Assembly: GCA_012960755.1 (NCBI GenBank)
Contig: DUAT01000139.1
Coordinates: 109,198 to 173,197, forward strand
DNA length: 64,000 bases
Direction: 5' to 3'
From: Gammaproteobacteria bacterium
Lineage (GTDB): Bacteria; Pseudomonadota; Gammaproteobacteria; Pseudomonadales; Azotimanducaceae_A
The notes beneath the pieces were generated by a model. That model was not told the origin of the DNA. It made no database searches and saw only the letters and a program-made list of their open reading frames with translations. Below are positions 48,027 through 58,885 of this stretch, piece by piece (the stretch's first letter is position 1; each line of letters begins with the position of its first letter). The translations under genes and the position numbers were made by a program.

Positions 48027-50966
48027 TTATACTGTGTTTTGGATGAACGTATCCGGTATCTCTTCACTACGGGACTCTGACATGACCACGGCGCGTGAAA
48101 ATGGGCCTGTCAGGTAGGCTTTGGCTACCTGCTGTACATCTTCGACTGTGACGCGCAAAAAGTTCTGCCGCATCTCCTGTCGGTATTCATTCGATCGACC
48201 AAACAACTGATTGTGAAACGCCTGTCGCGCTTCACCCGCTGGTGAGGCCGGAGCATCAATGCCACTGATGACACCCAGTATCGACTCTTCAATTAATTCG
48301 AAACCAATATTCGAATTCATCACCCAATCGATGGACTGCTCGAATGCGTCGAACGTGGCCATCAAATTAGGATCCCGGTAGGAGTAAAATCGGAATATTC
48401 CATTTGCGGCATCGTGACCGGCGCCACCGCCATAGGCGCCACCCTGTTCACGGATAGTCCGATGCAAGTACCCATTTCGTAACACACCGGCCAGTATGGT
48501 GAGGGCCGCAGCATCTTTATGATTCTCTGCAACCGTGGGATAAGCTGTGGCGCAGAAATTGACCTGGGTCGTTGTCAGCCATGCCTGATCCTGCGGCGCT
48601 GAATCGAATGGCACCAGTAATTTATCCGGTGCAGAAACGGAATTCGAATCTCCCCACAGCCGATTTAATTGCTCCAGCGCTTCAGATTTGAATCCCGATT
48701 CACATACCAGCAACAACTGGGTTGATGTGTCCCGGATAGATTCATGCAGACCACGCAGCACCGACACAAATTTATCAAGTTGAGCGGGATTCTCCAGATC
48801 TTCGTCCAATTGTTTCAGTTTCCGAACGCCCTCGAGGCCACTCAGGTGATGATTGAGTAATGATACCGGGCTGAAATAACTGGCTGCCGCAGACATGGCC
48901 AGGGTGTGCCCGCTGCCGGTAATCGAAGATTCCCGACGTATTTTTGCCTGTTTAATCAGGTCCCTGATTCGATCCACCTCATTGAAGTCCGGCTGGGAAA
49001 ACGTCGCCTTTAACATGGCCATCATGGCTTTGCTGTTGCGCTTCAGACTGCGGCTGGAGAAAGTCACAAATGCATCAATCTTGTCAGGGTGATCGAGTTC
49101 ACCGCGAACTGAAGAGAAAGCGTTAACGCCGCCGGATATACTGTGCTGGATATGCTGTGTCTCCAGATAGCCACGGCCACCGGAACCCAACTCCGTCACC
49201 AAATAGGTGAAAAGCGGTAAGCGAGTGAGCTGCTCAGCCGTCAGTCGAGGCATATCGCTAACAATCTGGTGGTAGACAAGGCCGTTAGTGCTGGCATCAT
49301 AGTGGGTCACAACATGACGGTTGGCTGTGGAAATTTTCGTGCCGACTGGCATCTCGTACTCCAGGGGAATGTCATCCAGGCCTACCTTGGGCAATACTTC
49401 AATCGGTTCCTCACTATTCTGCCTTTCCTGCAGGTCTTTCGTCAGCTCAAGGATTTCCTTAATCTGGGTCTTCGAGAGTGCCTGCTTTTTAACGCGAAGC
49501 CTTTCTTTTTCCGCCTGGCGATTTTTCTCATTGAGTTCTGCATCAGGATACAGACACAAGCGCACGCAATGCCGGTTGTCCAGCAACACTTCCCGGACAA
49601 GTTCCTTGATAAAATCAGGGCGGTCAATTTGTTCCTTTAAATTTTTCAGCACCGGATCAAGATCCAGCAGATCAATGGGATCACCACGATGAATCGCAGC
49701 AGACATACAGGAGAAAATCAGTTGCAGGCCGAACGGTAAACCGTCACCGCCAATTTCACGGTGACTTAACTCAAGTTGATGCAGACAAGCCTCGAGTTTT
49801 TCTCTTGGTATACCTTCCTCCGCAACCTTGGTAAGGGTCCCGAGAATCAGTTCTTCAACCTCATCTGCATTCGTCAATTCGCTGCCTTCCAGGCCACAAA
49901 CGAAACTCATCTCGCGATTCGTTTCCTCCAGACCGCACAGAGGAGACGGCGCTCCTCCGAGGGAGGTATTTTCCAGCGCCTGCCGAAGTGGCGAGGCTGA
50001 AGTGTCCAGCAAGACATCAGCCAGTAAATTGCATTTCAATAATAGCTCGAGATCCGTATTCGGACCCAGCAGCCAGGCCATGACTATATGGGTCCTGTTA
50101 CTCAGTTTACTGGCATCATCTATTGCATAAGGTTCACTGGCACGAACCGTTTGCGTGATTCTTTGCTCTGGTTTGACCTCGATTTTTACATCTGAACGCG
50201 AGAAGCGAGACAGCGCTTTTGTTTCAAATTCCGCTTGTAAATCACAAGCCTGCATATCGCCGAAGGTCATAAAAACGGCGTTGCTGGGATGGTAGTGGGA
50301 TTTGTAGAATGCCAACAGCTGATCGTATGTAAGTTCCGGGATAAATTTCGGGTCACCACCACTGTTATAGTGGTAAGTCGTTGTCGGATAAAGGTGGGTT
50401 TTCAGACTGTCATACAAAACAGAAATCACAGAGCTGGAATCACCTTTCATCTCATTGAAAACCACTCCCCGGTAAACTAGATCGCTAGTAGGATCATCGG
50501 GCACCTCGAACTCGACTCGATGCCCTTCCTGGGCAAAATCCAGCGGATCAAGCCGGGAAAAAAACACCGCATCCAGGTAGATGTCGAGTAAATTATGGAA
50601 GTCCTGCTCATTCTGACTGGCGAATGGGTACGCTGTATAATCACTGGTCGTAAAAGCGTTCATAAAGGTATTCAAAGAACGCCTGATCATCAGGAAGAAT
50701 GGATCCCGAACCGGGAAGCGTTCGCTGCCACACAGGGCCGTATGTTCCAGAATATGAGCAACCCCACGCGAATCCATCGGCACTGTCCGCAGTGCCAACA
50801 TGAAGACATTTTCTTTTCGGGGGATCGCCAGATGGTAGTGTGCAGCACCTGTTTTTTTATGTTCGAATTCGTAGACCGTTAAATCGAGGGTGTCTACCCG
50901 ACGGCTCCTTTTCAATTCGAAGGCAGGATGCGACTTTACTTCTGTATCGTTAGCTGAACCATTCAT
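48027..50966 (-). CDS. M16C family metalloprotease, PreP/presequence protease-like
   Basis: Large single-chain zinc peptidase of 979 residues with four M16 domains. The inverted zinc motif HxxEH is at residues 71-75 (AHILEHTALCGS), with the third ligand Glu in VVFNEMKGD. EQGGAYGGGAGHD, in the C-terminal half, matches the Arg/Tyr substrate-binding site. No signal peptide is seen. The family clears oligopeptides. It lies directly upstream of the dienelactone hydrolase gene. Confidence 0.95.
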   Translation of the reverse strand: MNGSANDTEVKSHPAFELKRSRRVDTLDLTVYEFEHKKTGAAHYHLAIPRKENVFMLALRTVPMDSRGVAHILEHTALCGSERFPVRDPFFLMIRRSLNTFMNAFTTSDYTAYPFASQNEQDFHNLLDIYLDAVFFSRLDPLDFAQEGHRVEFEVPDDPTSDLVYRGVVFNEMKGDSSSVISVLYDSLKTHLYPTTTYHYNSGGDPKFIPELTYDQLLAFYKSHYHPSNAVFMTFGDMQACDLQAEFETKALSRFSRSDVKIEVKPEQRITQTVRASEPYAIDDASKLSNRTHIVMAWLLGPNTDLELLLKCNLLADVLLDTSASPLRQALENTSLGGAPSPLCGLEETNREMSFVCGLEGSELTNADEVEELILGTLTKVAEEGIPREKLEACLHQLELSHREIGGDGLPFGLQLIFSCMSAAIHRGDPIDLLDLDPVLKNLKEQIDRPDFIKELVREVLLDNRHCVRLCLYPDAELNEKNRQAEKERLRVKKQALSKTQIKEILELTKDLQERQNSEEPIEVLPKVGLDDIPLEYEMPVGTKISTANRHVVTHYDASTNGLVYHQIVSDMPRLTAEQLTRLPLFTYLVTELGSGGRGYLETQHIQHSISGGVNAFSSVRGELDHPDKIDAFVTFSSRSLKRNSKAMMAMLKATFSQPDFNEVDRIRDLIKQAKIRRESSITGSGHTLAMSAAASYFSPVSLLNHHLSGLEGVRKLKQLDEDLENPAQLDKFVSVLRGLHESIRDTSTQLLLVCESGFKSEALEQLNRLWGDSNSVSAPDKLLVPFDSAPQDQAWLTTTQVNFCATAYPTVAENHKDAAALTILAGVLRNGYLHRTIREQGGAYGGGAGHDAANGIFRFYSYRDPNLMATFDAFEQSIDWVMNSNIGFELIEESILGVISGIDAPASPAGEARQAFHNQLFGRSNEYRQEMRQNFLRVTVEDVQQVAKAYLTGPFSRAVVMSESRSEEIPDTFIQNTV

Positions 50967-50990
50967 ATCAACCTCTTCATACTATGCTCT

Positions 50991-51752
50991 TCATACTAAG
51001 TGATGCCCGCCATCCAGAATGATATGCTGCCCGGTGATCACCGAGTGCCCTTCGAGAAAATAGACAATTGATTCAGCGACGGTTTCCGGCGTACAGGTGA
51101 CCTGCAGGGGTGATCGGCTTTCCAGTGCGCTCTTCACCTTTTCGTAGTTCTCCCCCATCCCCTGCGCCAGCCATTCTCCCTGGATGAAACCCGGACAGAT
51201 CGCGTTAACCCGAACCTCGGGGCCCATCACACGAGCCAGGGATTGCGTCATCGTTAACAGGGCGCCCTTGGAAGCTGCATAGGCAATCGAGCTACCGACG
51301 CCTCTCACACCCGCAATGGAGGCAACGTTGACGACGGAGCCTTCACCATGTTCACGCAACGCTGATTCTGCAGCGCGGACCATCTGGTAGGGACCGACAA
51401 CGTTGACACCGTAAATATGAAAAAAATCATCCTTGTCCAGACCATCCAGCTGGTTGTGCGGAACAAATTTCGTCGTCCCGGCGTTGTTCACCAGGCCGTC
51501 AATTCTTCCCCAGCGTTGCAGCGTTTGCTCTACCATTGATTTACAAGCCGCATCATCGGCAACATCCGCCTGGCAAACCAGGGTTTCAGCGCCCCGAGTC
51601 TCACACTCGGATGCAACTTTTTTCGCGGCTGCCTCGCTGCTGGCGTAGTTGATAACGACATTGCAGCCCATACCAGCCAACAATTTTACCGTTGCTGCGC
51701 CAACACCCGACGAGGATCCGGTTACGATCACTACTTTGCCTTTCAAATTCAT
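50991..51752 (-). CDS. SDR family oxidoreductase
   Basis: Classical short-chain dehydrogenase of 253 residues. The cofactor motif TGSSSGVGAATVKL is followed by NNAGTT, with the catalytic Ser and Tyr-x-x-x-Lys in NVASIAGVRGVGSSIAYAASK. VNAICPGFIQ and HSVITGQHIILDGGHHLV are typical FabG-like ends. The substrate is unknown. It starts 37 bp after the symporter gene's end and precedes the M16C gene. Confidence 0.93.
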   Translation of the reverse strand: MNLKGKVVIVTGSSSGVGAATVKLLAGMGCNVVINYASSEAAAKKVASECETRGAETLVCQADVADDAACKSMVEQTLQRWGRIDGLVNNAGTTKFVPHNQLDGLDKDDFFHIYGVNVVGPYQMVRAAESALREHGEGSVVNVASIAGVRGVGSSIAYAASKGALLTMTQSLARVMGPEVRVNAICPGFIQGEWLAQGMGENYEKVKSALESRSPLQVTCTPETVAESIVYFLEGHSVITGQHIILDGGHHLV

Positions 51753-51789
51753 AATGTCTTTTTCCGTTCTGGTTTCAGTCCTGTTTCAA

Positions 51790-53514
51790 TCATTTTACCT
51801 GGATCTTTGATTGAGGGTTCTCCCGATGGAATTTTTCCCAGTACTTGTCAATTTCCTGTTTCATTTCCTTATGTAGTACCAGCATTGTAAAGAGATTAGG
51901 CAAAGTCATAAACGCAATCGCGACGGCTGACAACAACCAGACCAGAGAGGTATCTGCAACGGCAGCGACGAAGAAGCCAATAACGTATGCAACCCGGTAG
52001 AAAATCACTGACCTCACACCAAACAAATACGTCATCGCTCGATCACCATAGTAAGACCAGGCAACAGCGGTACTGAATGCAAAAAGAACCAGGCCGATTG
52101 AGACTACGTAACGTCCGTATTCCCCCAGAAACCCCCTTGAGAAAGCCTCCATCGTGAGGTCGACAGAATGAACCAGGGATCTGCCCGTTAAGCTGATGTT
52201 GCTTTCGACTTTTCCATCGGAGACAAAGACAGTGCCGGAAACCGGTTCACCGTCCAGCCAGTATCTGACATTCTCCGCAACCGATCGATTGTGGATGACT
52301 GTGAAACCGGTAGAAATCGCTTTGCCCTCAAGCACCTCGATCTCACCATCGAAAACCCGAACCGGGTCATCAGCGGATGTAAAACTCAGATGCCGAAAAA
52401 GCATCTCCCTCTGGGATTTGTTCGATTCAGAGTAAAAACCAGCAATGACTTCGGTATCAAATGTCTGGAAGCTGTTTTCAAACTTTTCGTTCCAGACGCC
52501 TGATGACAGGATAACGAGCCCGGTTACGGTACAGATGACAATTGTGTCAATGAAGGGTTCGAGAATGGAAACCATTCCCTCGGAAATCGGCTCGTCGGCT
52601 TTTGCCGCAGCATGGGCGATGGGTGCCGAACCCTGCCCTGCTTCGTTGGAAAACAAGCCTCGGTTCACACCCCGATTAAACGCATAGGCAAATGTTGCCC
52701 CCAGAAACCCTCCGGTAGCTGCGGACCCGGAAAACGCATCCGAGAACACTGCGACGAACGAGGGGATGACCTGGTCCAGATGCGCACCGATCACCATCAG
52801 GGCACCGAACAAATACACTACCGCCATAAACGGTACGATTTTTTCTGCGACTTGAATAATGCGCTCGATACCGCCAATAATCACTGCACCCAGCGCCAGC
52901 GCCAGCACCAACCCGGTTACCCAGACCGGAATACCAAATGATGCCTCCACGCCATTGGCGATATTGTTGCTTTGCGGCAGATTCCCAGTGCCAAAGGAAC
53001 TGATCACCGTCGCAACGGCAAAAAAGACCGCCATCCATTTCATATTGAGGTGGATCGCATCGCGACCAGGAACCTTGATATTCAGATTGAGTTTTTCCAT
53101 GACATACATGGGGCCACCGACAATATGGCCGGAAGTATCCTTCTCTCTATATTTGTGGGACAGGGTTACCTCGACAAATTTAGTGGTCATGCCAAGGAAA
53201 GCAGTCATCCACATCCAGAACAGTGCCGCCGGACCACCGAGATAGATCGCCAACGCAACGCCACCAATGTTACCGGTGCCCACGGTACCGGAGATCGCAG
53301 TCGTCAAAGCCTGGAAATGGGTCGCATCACCTTCTGCATCCGGTTTGTCGAATTTACCCCGGACGATACGCCAGGCATGAGCAAAAAATCGGATCTGCGG
53401 GAATTTAAGGTAAACGGTCAGGAACAGGCCGGTACCCAGCAGCAGGAATGGAAAGTACTGGGCTGAGCCCAACAGGCCATCAAGCCAGTTCAGGGAATGT
53501 GTTATTGTCTCCAA
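51790..53514 (-). CDS. Alanine/glycine:cation symporter (AGCS) with a large periplasmic-side insert
   Basis: Sodium- or proton-coupled amino acid symporter of about 574 residues from TTG 53514, preceded by AAGG at ten bases. ATG 53649 would add 45 residues and overlap the DUF429 gene by 92 bp. Family motifs are [38 protein letters not shown] and [21 protein letters not shown]. Residues about 340-455 form a hydrophilic, beta-rich insert between helices that most AGCS proteins lack. Confidence 0.92.
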   Translation of the reverse strand: METITHSLNWLDGLLGSAQYFPFLLLGTGLFLTVYLKFPQIRFFAHAWRIVRGKFDKPDAEGDATHFQALTTAISGTVGTGNIGGVALAIYLGGPAALFWMWMTAFLGMTTKFVEVTLSHKYREKDTSGHIVGGPMYVMEKLNLNIKVPGRDAIHLNMKWMAVFFAVATVISSFGTGNLPQSNNIANGVEASFGIPVWVTGLVLALALGAVIIGGIERIIQVAEKIVPFMAVVYLFGALMVIGAHLDQVIPSFVAVFSDAFSGSAATGGFLGATFAYAFNRGVNRGLFSNEAGQGSAPIAHAAAKADEPISEGMVSILEPFIDTIVICTVTGLVILSSGVWNEKFENSFQTFDTEVIAGFYSESNKSQREMLFRHLSFTSADDPVRVFDGEIEVLEGKAISTGFTVIHNRSVAENVRYWLDGEPVSGTVFVSDGKVESNISLTGRSLVHSVDLTMEAFSRGFLGEYGRYVVSIGLVLFAFSTAVAWSYYGDRAMTYLFGVRSVIFYRVAYVIGFFVAAVADTSLVWLLSAVAIAFMTLPNLFTMLVLHKEMKQEIDKYWEKFHRENPQSKIQVK

Positions 53515-53557
53515 CTTTTGAGCGCCTTGATCTGATGACAGAGAGGCGCAGACCTTA

Positions 53558-54289
53558 TCAAATAAAATCTGGGCTGGATAGCAAGGACGCTGGCGTCGGC
53601 ACATGTATCCTGATGGGAATGTCACCATCACCGGTTTGATGTTCTTCAATGGCCGTGTTCAATGAACGAACATCTTCTGCGGCCAGCCGCAGTATCATGG
53701 CATCAACGATATCGTCTCGCGCAACCTCTTTTCTTGGGTAGGCATCCAATGCATGCCGGTACTCAAGCCTGGTCTGGGGCCTGTACCGTGACAGAGTTTC
53801 CAGGCGTTGCCGGATACCTGCCGGTTTTTTCTTTGAGGTGTTCAGTACAGTCCCTGCAAACATGCTGAAGGTGAGTTCCGGGTGGGACTCACCGACGATG
53901 CTGACTGCATGGGGAAATGCCTTTAGAAATCGATCCATTTCCATAATCTTTCGGCAAATATTCCAGGCCTGGCGGGATATCTTCTTTCCATAGTGGGCCA
54001 GATTTTCTTCGCACGCCTGGACATAATCTTCCGCATAAACCGCCGCTTTGCATGGCACAGGAAAAACACTGGAAGACTTGCGTCCCAACAATGACCGCAT
54101 CACAGGTTCTACTCGCCTGGGGATGTCATTGGTTAAACCGATTGGAATATCAACCAGGATGCGCTGGGCATTTGAGTGCTCATTCCACAGCGATGCAAGA
54201 TCACGATACAAGCCGTGCCCATAGCATTCATCACAACGCCAGGTTGCGAACCAACCCGCTCTGCATCCGTCGACGCCGACGAATTTCAT
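53558..54289 (-). CDS. DUF429 domain protein (RNase H-fold-like)
   Basis: 243 residues. [51 protein letters not shown] and [15 protein letters not shown] are the family landmarks; the acidic residues Asp8 and Asp in VDIPIGL suggest an RNase H-like metal site. The function is unproven. ATG 54289 overlaps, as TGATG, the stop of a five-codon minicistron that arises from the tandem repeats just upstream. Confidence 0.9.
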   Translation of the reverse strand: MKFVGVDGCRAGWFATWRCDECYGHGLYRDLASLWNEHSNAQRILVDIPIGLTNDIPRRVEPVMRSLLGRKSSSVFPVPCKAAVYAEDYVQACEENLAHYGKKISRQAWNICRKIMEMDRFLKAFPHAVSIVGESHPELTFSMFAGTVLNTSKKKPAGIRQRLETLSRYRPQTRLEYRHALDAYPRKEVARDDIVDAMILRLAAEDVRSLNTAIEEHQTGDGDIPIRIHVPTPASLLSSPDFI

Positions 54290-54298
54290 CAATGGCTA

Positions 54299-54370
54299 GG
54301 GCTCATGGCTGTTTATGGGCTCATGGCTGTTTATGGGCTCATGGCTGTTTATGGGCTCATGGCTGTCTAT
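54299..54370 (-). repeat. Four tandem 18-bp repeats before the DUF429 gene
   Basis: On the plus strand GGGCTCATGGCTGTTTAT occurs four times without gaps (one T to C change in the last). On the minus, transcribed, strand each unit carries ATG AGC CCA followed by TAA, a three-codon minicistron. The one nearest the gene reads ATG AGC CCT AGC CAT TGA, whose TGA overlaps ATG 54289. Confidence 0.9.
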
Positions 54371-54392
54371 GCGCTATCCAGGCGCAGTGCGC

Positions 54393-55748
54393 TCATGCGC
54401 TGACCTCTCGCATGGTGACAAATTCTTCTGCGGTCGTTGGGTGAATCCCGACAGTCGCATCAAACACTGCTTTCGTAGCACCAGCTTTCAATGCGATGGC
54501 GATACCCTGGATGACCTCACCGGCCTCGGCGCCGACCATATGTACCCCGATGACTTTATCGGTGTTTTTGTCGACGATGATTTTCATCATATTTTTCTCG
54601 TCGCAACCAGACAGGGTGTGTTTCAGCGGCCTGAAGTTTGATCGGTAAATATCAATATCATCATACTTCCGGCGGGCCTCGGCTTCAGTCAATCCGACGG
54701 TACCTATGTTCGGCTGGCAGAAAACTGCTGTCGCGATACCGTCATAATCCATTACCGTCGGCTGCTGAAGGTACTGGGTCTGGGCAAACGCCATGGCTTC
54801 TTTGATTGCCACAGGGGTTAGCTGAATCTTGTCGGTCACATCACCCAGGGCGAAGATATTCGGCTCGGATGTCCTGAATTCATCGTCCACAATAATGGCG
54901 CCATTGTCACGACACTTGATATTGACATTGTCCATGCCGAGGTCACTAACAGCGGGAGATCGGCCCGTGGCGTATAAAACCAGGTCGGTTTCTATTTCAT
55001 CGCCCTCCTTGAAACACACCTTCAGTGAACCATCGGCATTTTTTTCAATATGCGATACATTCGAGTCGAAGTGCAGGTTGATATCTTTTTTAGCCAGTTC
55101 CTCCGCAACAGCCTGGCGTACATCCTGGTCAAAATGTCTCAAGAATAGAGGCCCTCGATAGGACAAATGACTGTCACAACCCAAACCTTTAAATATCCCT
55201 GCAAACTCCACGGCAATATAACCACCGCCAACCACCAGTGTCCGCTTTGGCAATTGTTCTAAAAAGAAAGCCTCATTGGAGGTAATAACATGTTCGTTGC
55301 CGGGAAATTCCGGCACCACGGGCCAGCCACCGGTTGTTATCAGGACGGACTCTGTCGAGACTACCTTGTCTCCGATGGAGACATGGTGTGCATCGACAAT
55401 TCGCGCCCTGCCATCAAAATGTGTGACACCCGCGTTGTCCAGCATCCCAAGGTAAATTCCATTCAGGCGTTTGATCTCCTGGTTCTTGTTTTCCAGTAAC
55501 GTCGGCCAGTGAAATTCCGCGGCAGTCTTATCCCAGCCAAAGCCTTGCGCCTGCCGATAATCCTCATTGAAGTGTGAAGCATATACGAACAGTTTTTTGG
55601 GAATGCAACCGACGTTGACACAAGTGCCACCCATATACTTGTCTTCAGCAGTGGCTACCGACGCGCCATAGGCAGCACTCATCCGTGCGGCCCTTACCCC
55701 ACCGGATCCAACACCAATAACAAAAAGGTCAAAATCGTAGTCAGACAT
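54393..55748 (-). CDS. gor: Glutathione-disulfide reductase
   Basis: FAD- and NADPH-dependent enzyme of 451 residues. The FAD motif IGVGSGGVRAARMSAAYG and redox disulfide GGTCVNVGCIPKK are followed by an NADPH-binding VVGGGYIAVEFAGIFKGLG. The C-terminal catalytic VGIHPTTAEEFVTM supplies His and Glu. ATG 55748 follows AAGGAG at seven bases; an upstream ATG at 55793 lacks this. Identity as glutathione rather than trypanothione-like reductase rests on overall similarity. Confidence 0.94.
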   Translation of the reverse strand: MSDYDFDLFVIGVGSGGVRAARMSAAYGASVATAEDKYMGGTCVNVGCIPKKLFVYASHFNEDYRQAQGFGWDKTAAEFHWPTLLENKNQEIKRLNGIYLGMLDNAGVTHFDGRARIVDAHHVSIGDKVVSTESVLITTGGWPVVPEFPGNEHVITSNEAFFLEQLPKRTLVVGGGYIAVEFAGIFKGLGCDSHLSYRGPLFLRHFDQDVRQAVAEELAKKDINLHFDSNVSHIEKNADGSLKVCFKEGDEIETDLVLYATGRSPAVSDLGMDNVNIKCRDNGAIIVDDEFRTSEPNIFALGDVTDKIQLTPVAIKEAMAFAQTQYLQQPTVMDYDGIATAVFCQPNIGTVGLTEAEARRKYDDIDIYRSNFRPLKHTLSGCDEKNMMKIIVDKNTDKVIGVHMVGAEAGEVIQGIAIALKAGATKAVFDATVGIHPTTAEEFVTMREVSA

Positions 55749-55809
55749 CTCAGGACTCCTTAACATCAATGCTGGTAAGCTAACACACACCATAGCCCGC
55801 AGCAGTCAC

Positions 55810-56343
55810 ATGGTTAAATTTAATTTGGTGCCGTTCAAGCCAGGCATCGGGGTCGAGATCCAGGGCTCGATATCGATGCAGGACAATGCAATAAACCTGA
55901 CCTTTCATCTCGATGGTGACATCGACAAGATTCAGTGGCCTGCTTTGTCGTTGTCACCAAAACGCACCATGGGTTTATGGCAGGCGACCTGTTTTGAACT
56001 GTTTGTGTCCAATCCAAATGAAAATACCTATCACGAATTCAACCTGTCTCCCTCAGGCGACTGGCACAGCTTCAGGTTTTCTGATTACCGCATCGATATG
56101 GCCACATCTGATCGGTTGCTCTTGGGCACCATGGAACAAAGCAGGAACATTGATCGAATAACCCTCGATGTGAGTATTGAGTGCCTGATCCCCGGAAATA
56201 TAACCAATTTATTTCAGGTCGGATTAGGTGCGGTACTGCTTGACGAATCAGGTCAACAAACCTGCTTCGCACTCAGTCACGAGGGACCGACGCCCGATTT
56301 TCATTGCCACCGATCACATCTGATTAAATTATCTATTGACTAA
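55810..56343 (+). CDS. DOMON-like domain protein
   Basis: 177 residues, beta-rich, resembling the DOMON-like domain family often found beside muropeptide genes. Landmarks are FHLDGDIDKIQWPALSLSPK, GLWQATCFELFVSN, YHEFNLSPSGDWHSFRFSDY and the C-terminal CFALSHEGPTPDFHC. No signal peptide is seen. It ends 44 bp before a NamZ-like gene and may be cotranscribed with it. Function unknown. Confidence 0.75.
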   Translation: MVKFNLVPFKPGIGVEIQGSISMQDNAINLTFHLDGDIDKIQWPALSLSPKRTMGLWQATCFELFVSNPNENTYHEFNLSPSGDWHSFRFSDYRIDMATSDRLLLGTMEQSRNIDRITLDVSIECLIPGNITNLFQVGLGAVLLDESGQQTCFALSHEGPTPDFHCHRSHLIKLSID

Positions 56344-56387
56344 TTTCAATCCTGACTTAGATTGATGAATCCACCCGGGGAAGACAA

Positions 56388-57590
56388 ATGACGTTTCAAT
56401 TCGGTATCGACCACCTCCTGGCATCGCCTGAGGAGTTGAACACTCTCAAAACCCTTCGATGTGGCCTGGTTGCACATCCGGCGTCAGTCACGTCGAATAT
56501 GGATCATTCCCTCGACGCTCTGATCAGCGCAGATTGTCACATTGTCCGGGCATTCGGACCTCAACATGGCATGCGCGGTGACAAACAGGACAACATGATT
56601 GAAACATCAGACTACCAGGATCCGGCCCACCAGATACCGGTTGTTTCACTCTACGGTGATCATCGTCGACCCACGGCAGAGATGTTGGCCGACCTGGACG
56701 TCATTCTTTTTGACCTCCAGGATGTCGGCTGCCGGATCTACACTTATATCGCAACGCTTAAGTATTTTGTTGAGGAATGCGCAAAGCACGGCATCGATCT
56801 CTGGGTGCTGGATCGGCCAAATCCAGCCGGTCGACCGGTTGATGGCTTACGCCTGGAAGCGGGCGAAGAGAGTTTTGTGGGTTGCGATGTTCTGCCCACA
56901 CGCCATGGACTGACGATTGGGGAAATTGCCAGTTGGTTTGCGGAAACACATCAACTGGAGATGAAGCTCAGGATAATAAATATGATTGGCTATGAACCCA
57001 CAATACCATCTGGATATGGCTGGCCAATCGATGTTCCCTGGGTTAATCCCAGTCCGAACGCGAGTAGTGTCAATATGGTTCGTTGCTTTGCCGGTACGGT
57101 ATTAATTGAGGGAACTACAATTTCCGAGGGTCGTGGCACAACCACTCCCCTGGAAGTGATGGGTGCGCCTGATCTGCCGGTGACCGAAATACTCTCGCTG
57201 ATTAGGGAGCAGGCACCCGACTGGCTGAGTGCTGTGCAAATCCGGCCTTGTTACTTTGAGCCCACGTTCCACAAGTACCAGGGGCAACTGTGTACCGGCT
57301 TGCAGGTACATACCCGGTTTAAAGGCTACGATCCCAACGGATTCAAGCCATACCGTCTGATTGCAGGTTGCCTCAAGGCTTTAAGACTACTTCAACCCGA
57401 TTATCCCATCTGGAGGGATTTTTATTACGAATATGAAAAAGACCGGTTGCCTATCGATGTCATCAATGGTGGACCCGCACTACGTTTGTGGATTGATGAT
57501 CCCGGCGCTTCTTTCAATGAGTTCGATCAGTTGGTACAACAACAGGCGGATAGCTGGATGATCGAACGAAAGCCGTTTTTACGATACTAA
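56388..57590 (+). CDS. DUF1343 protein, exo-beta-N-acetylmuramidase NamZ-like
   Basis: 400 residues. FGPQHGMRGDKQDNM, VSLYGDHRRPTAEML, IFDLQD-like ILFDLQDVGCRIYTYI, VLDRPNPAGRPVDG and EGTTISEGRGTTTPLEVMGAP are diagnostic for DUF1343. Bacillus NamZ releases terminal MurNAc during cell-wall recycling. No signal peptide is obvious, so it would act in the cytoplasm here. It follows a DOMON-like gene. Confidence 0.92.
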   Translation: MTFQFGIDHLLASPEELNTLKTLRCGLVAHPASVTSNMDHSLDALISADCHIVRAFGPQHGMRGDKQDNMIETSDYQDPAHQIPVVSLYGDHRRPTAEMLADLDVILFDLQDVGCRIYTYIATLKYFVEECAKHGIDLWVLDRPNPAGRPVDGLRLEAGEESFVGCDVLPTRHGLTIGEIASWFAETHQLEMKLRIINMIGYEPTIPSGYGWPIDVPWVNPSPNASSVNMVRCFAGTVLIEGTTISEGRGTTTPLEVMGAPDLPVTEILSLIREQAPDWLSAVQIRPCYFEPTFHKYQGQLCTGLQVHTRFKGYDPNGFKPYRLIAGCLKALRLLQPDYPIWRDFYYEYEKDRLPIDVINGGPALRLWIDDPGASFNEFDQLVQQQADSWMIERKPFLRY

Positions 57591-57715
57591 TCTTGATCTA
57601 ACATTAGATTAGCGGCACCACAAATAACCGGACGTCATGCCGGGTATAACTGGCCTAACTTGACTGACTCCATGATAGAATGCCCGCCCGCTTAAGCTTG
57701 GAAGTAGATCTCAAT

Positions 57716-58840
57716 ATGAGCAATGCATACAAAATTGCGATCCTGGCTGGTGATGCTATTGGTCCAGAAATCATGGCCCAGGCTGTCAGGGTCTTTGACA
57801 TTATTGCCAGGCACCGGGATGTGGCGTTCGAACTTATTCCTGCGCCTTTTGGCGCGGCAGCATACTTTGAATATGGCAAAGCGTTTCCGGACCAGACCAA
57901 GGTAATCTGCGACGAGGCCGATGCCATATTGAAAGGACCGGTTGGACTTAGTCATGAAGAGTCCAAAAAGATTCCCGTTGATGAACAACCGGAACGTGGG
58001 GCGATTTTACCGCTGCGGGCCAGGTACAACACCTTCGCCAACTTTCGACCGATCTATCTTAGTAAGGATATGGCACATTTTTCTCCACTGAAGCCTGAAG
58101 TGATCAAAGACGGGATAGACATCCTGCTGATACGCGAACTTGTCGGCGGACTATATTTCGGCGAAAAAGAACGAGGTGTGAATGAGTCAGGCAAGCGTTT
58201 TGTCAAAGAAGTGCTTGAGTATGATGAAGACCAGATCCGCCAGGTACTAAAAGTAGGATTTGAAGAGGCGCAAAAGCGCACAAAAGTTCTTCACAACATA
58301 CACAAGAGCAACGTCTTGATGTCGAGTGTATTCTGGAATGAGATCCTGGAGGAGGTTCGGCAGGACTATCCTGAAATTGAGGTAAAACATCTGTTGGTTG
58401 ATGCAGCTGCCACCGCGCTTTGCCTGAATCCTGGCCAGTTCGACGTCATGGTGACGGAAAACATGTTTGGCGACATTCTGAGTGACCAGGGGGGTGGAAT
58501 TCTGGGATCTCTAGGATTAATGCCGTCAGCCTGCATAGGGCCCGAGAAGGCGTACTATGAACCCTCCCACGGTTCAGCGCCGGATATTGCCGGGAAAAAT
58601 ATTGCCAATCCCTATTCGATGATCGGATCAGTGGCCATGATGCTCGAAATGAGCTTTAACTTGAAAGCCGAATCAGATGCCGTCTGGGAAGCCATGCGAA
58701 GTGTGTTCGAAGCGGGATATTCCACGTCTGATTTGACTTCGGCTGAATCCGGTTCAACTTCCACTATCACTTCAAGAATAGTATCAACCTCGGAGTTCGG
58801 AGACCTGGTGATGGATAAGCTGGAGGCCCTGCTTAAATAG
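57716..58840 (+). CDS. leuB: 3-isopropylmalate dehydrogenase
   Basis: NAD-dependent decarboxylating dehydrogenase of leucine synthesis, 374 residues. [15 protein letters not shown] starts the protein; [14 protein letters not shown] (the LeuB-specific loop), [17 protein letters not shown]-like [20 protein letters not shown] and [15 protein letters not shown] are present. It stands alone without leuA, leuC or leuD. ATG 57716 gives the family start; an upstream ATG at 57680 would add 12 residues. Confidence 0.92.
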   Translation: MSNAYKIAILAGDAIGPEIMAQAVRVFDIIARHRDVAFELIPAPFGAAAYFEYGKAFPDQTKVICDEADAILKGPVGLSHEESKKIPVDEQPERGAILPLRARYNTFANFRPIYLSKDMAHFSPLKPEVIKDGIDILLIRELVGGLYFGEKERGVNESGKRFVKEVLEYDEDQIRQVLKVGFEEAQKRTKVLHNIHKSNVLMSSVFWNEILEEVRQDYPEIEVKHLLVDAAATALCLNPGQFDVMVTENMFGDILSDQGGGILGSLGLMPSACIGPEKAYYEPSHGSAPDIAGKNIANPYSMIGSVAMMLEMSFNLKAESDAVWEAMRSVFEAGYSTSDLTSAESGSTSTITSRIVSTSEFGDLVMDKLEALLK

Positions 58841-58885
58841 CCCTGTTTACACGGTTCTCAACCGGGGGATTAGTGATGGACACGA

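Noticed and set aside
54299..54370. Possible CRISPR array
   Set aside because: The 18-bp units are directly contiguous with no spacers, and no cas genes are present.
54052..54444. Plus-strand frame with repeated WAHGCL as a repeat protein
   Set aside because: It is antisense to DUF429 and gor coding sequence, and the repeats merely reflect the tandem DNA repeat.
57660..57681. TTGACT and TAGAAT as a leuB promoter
   Set aside because: The spacing of 10 bases is far too short for a sigma70 promoter.
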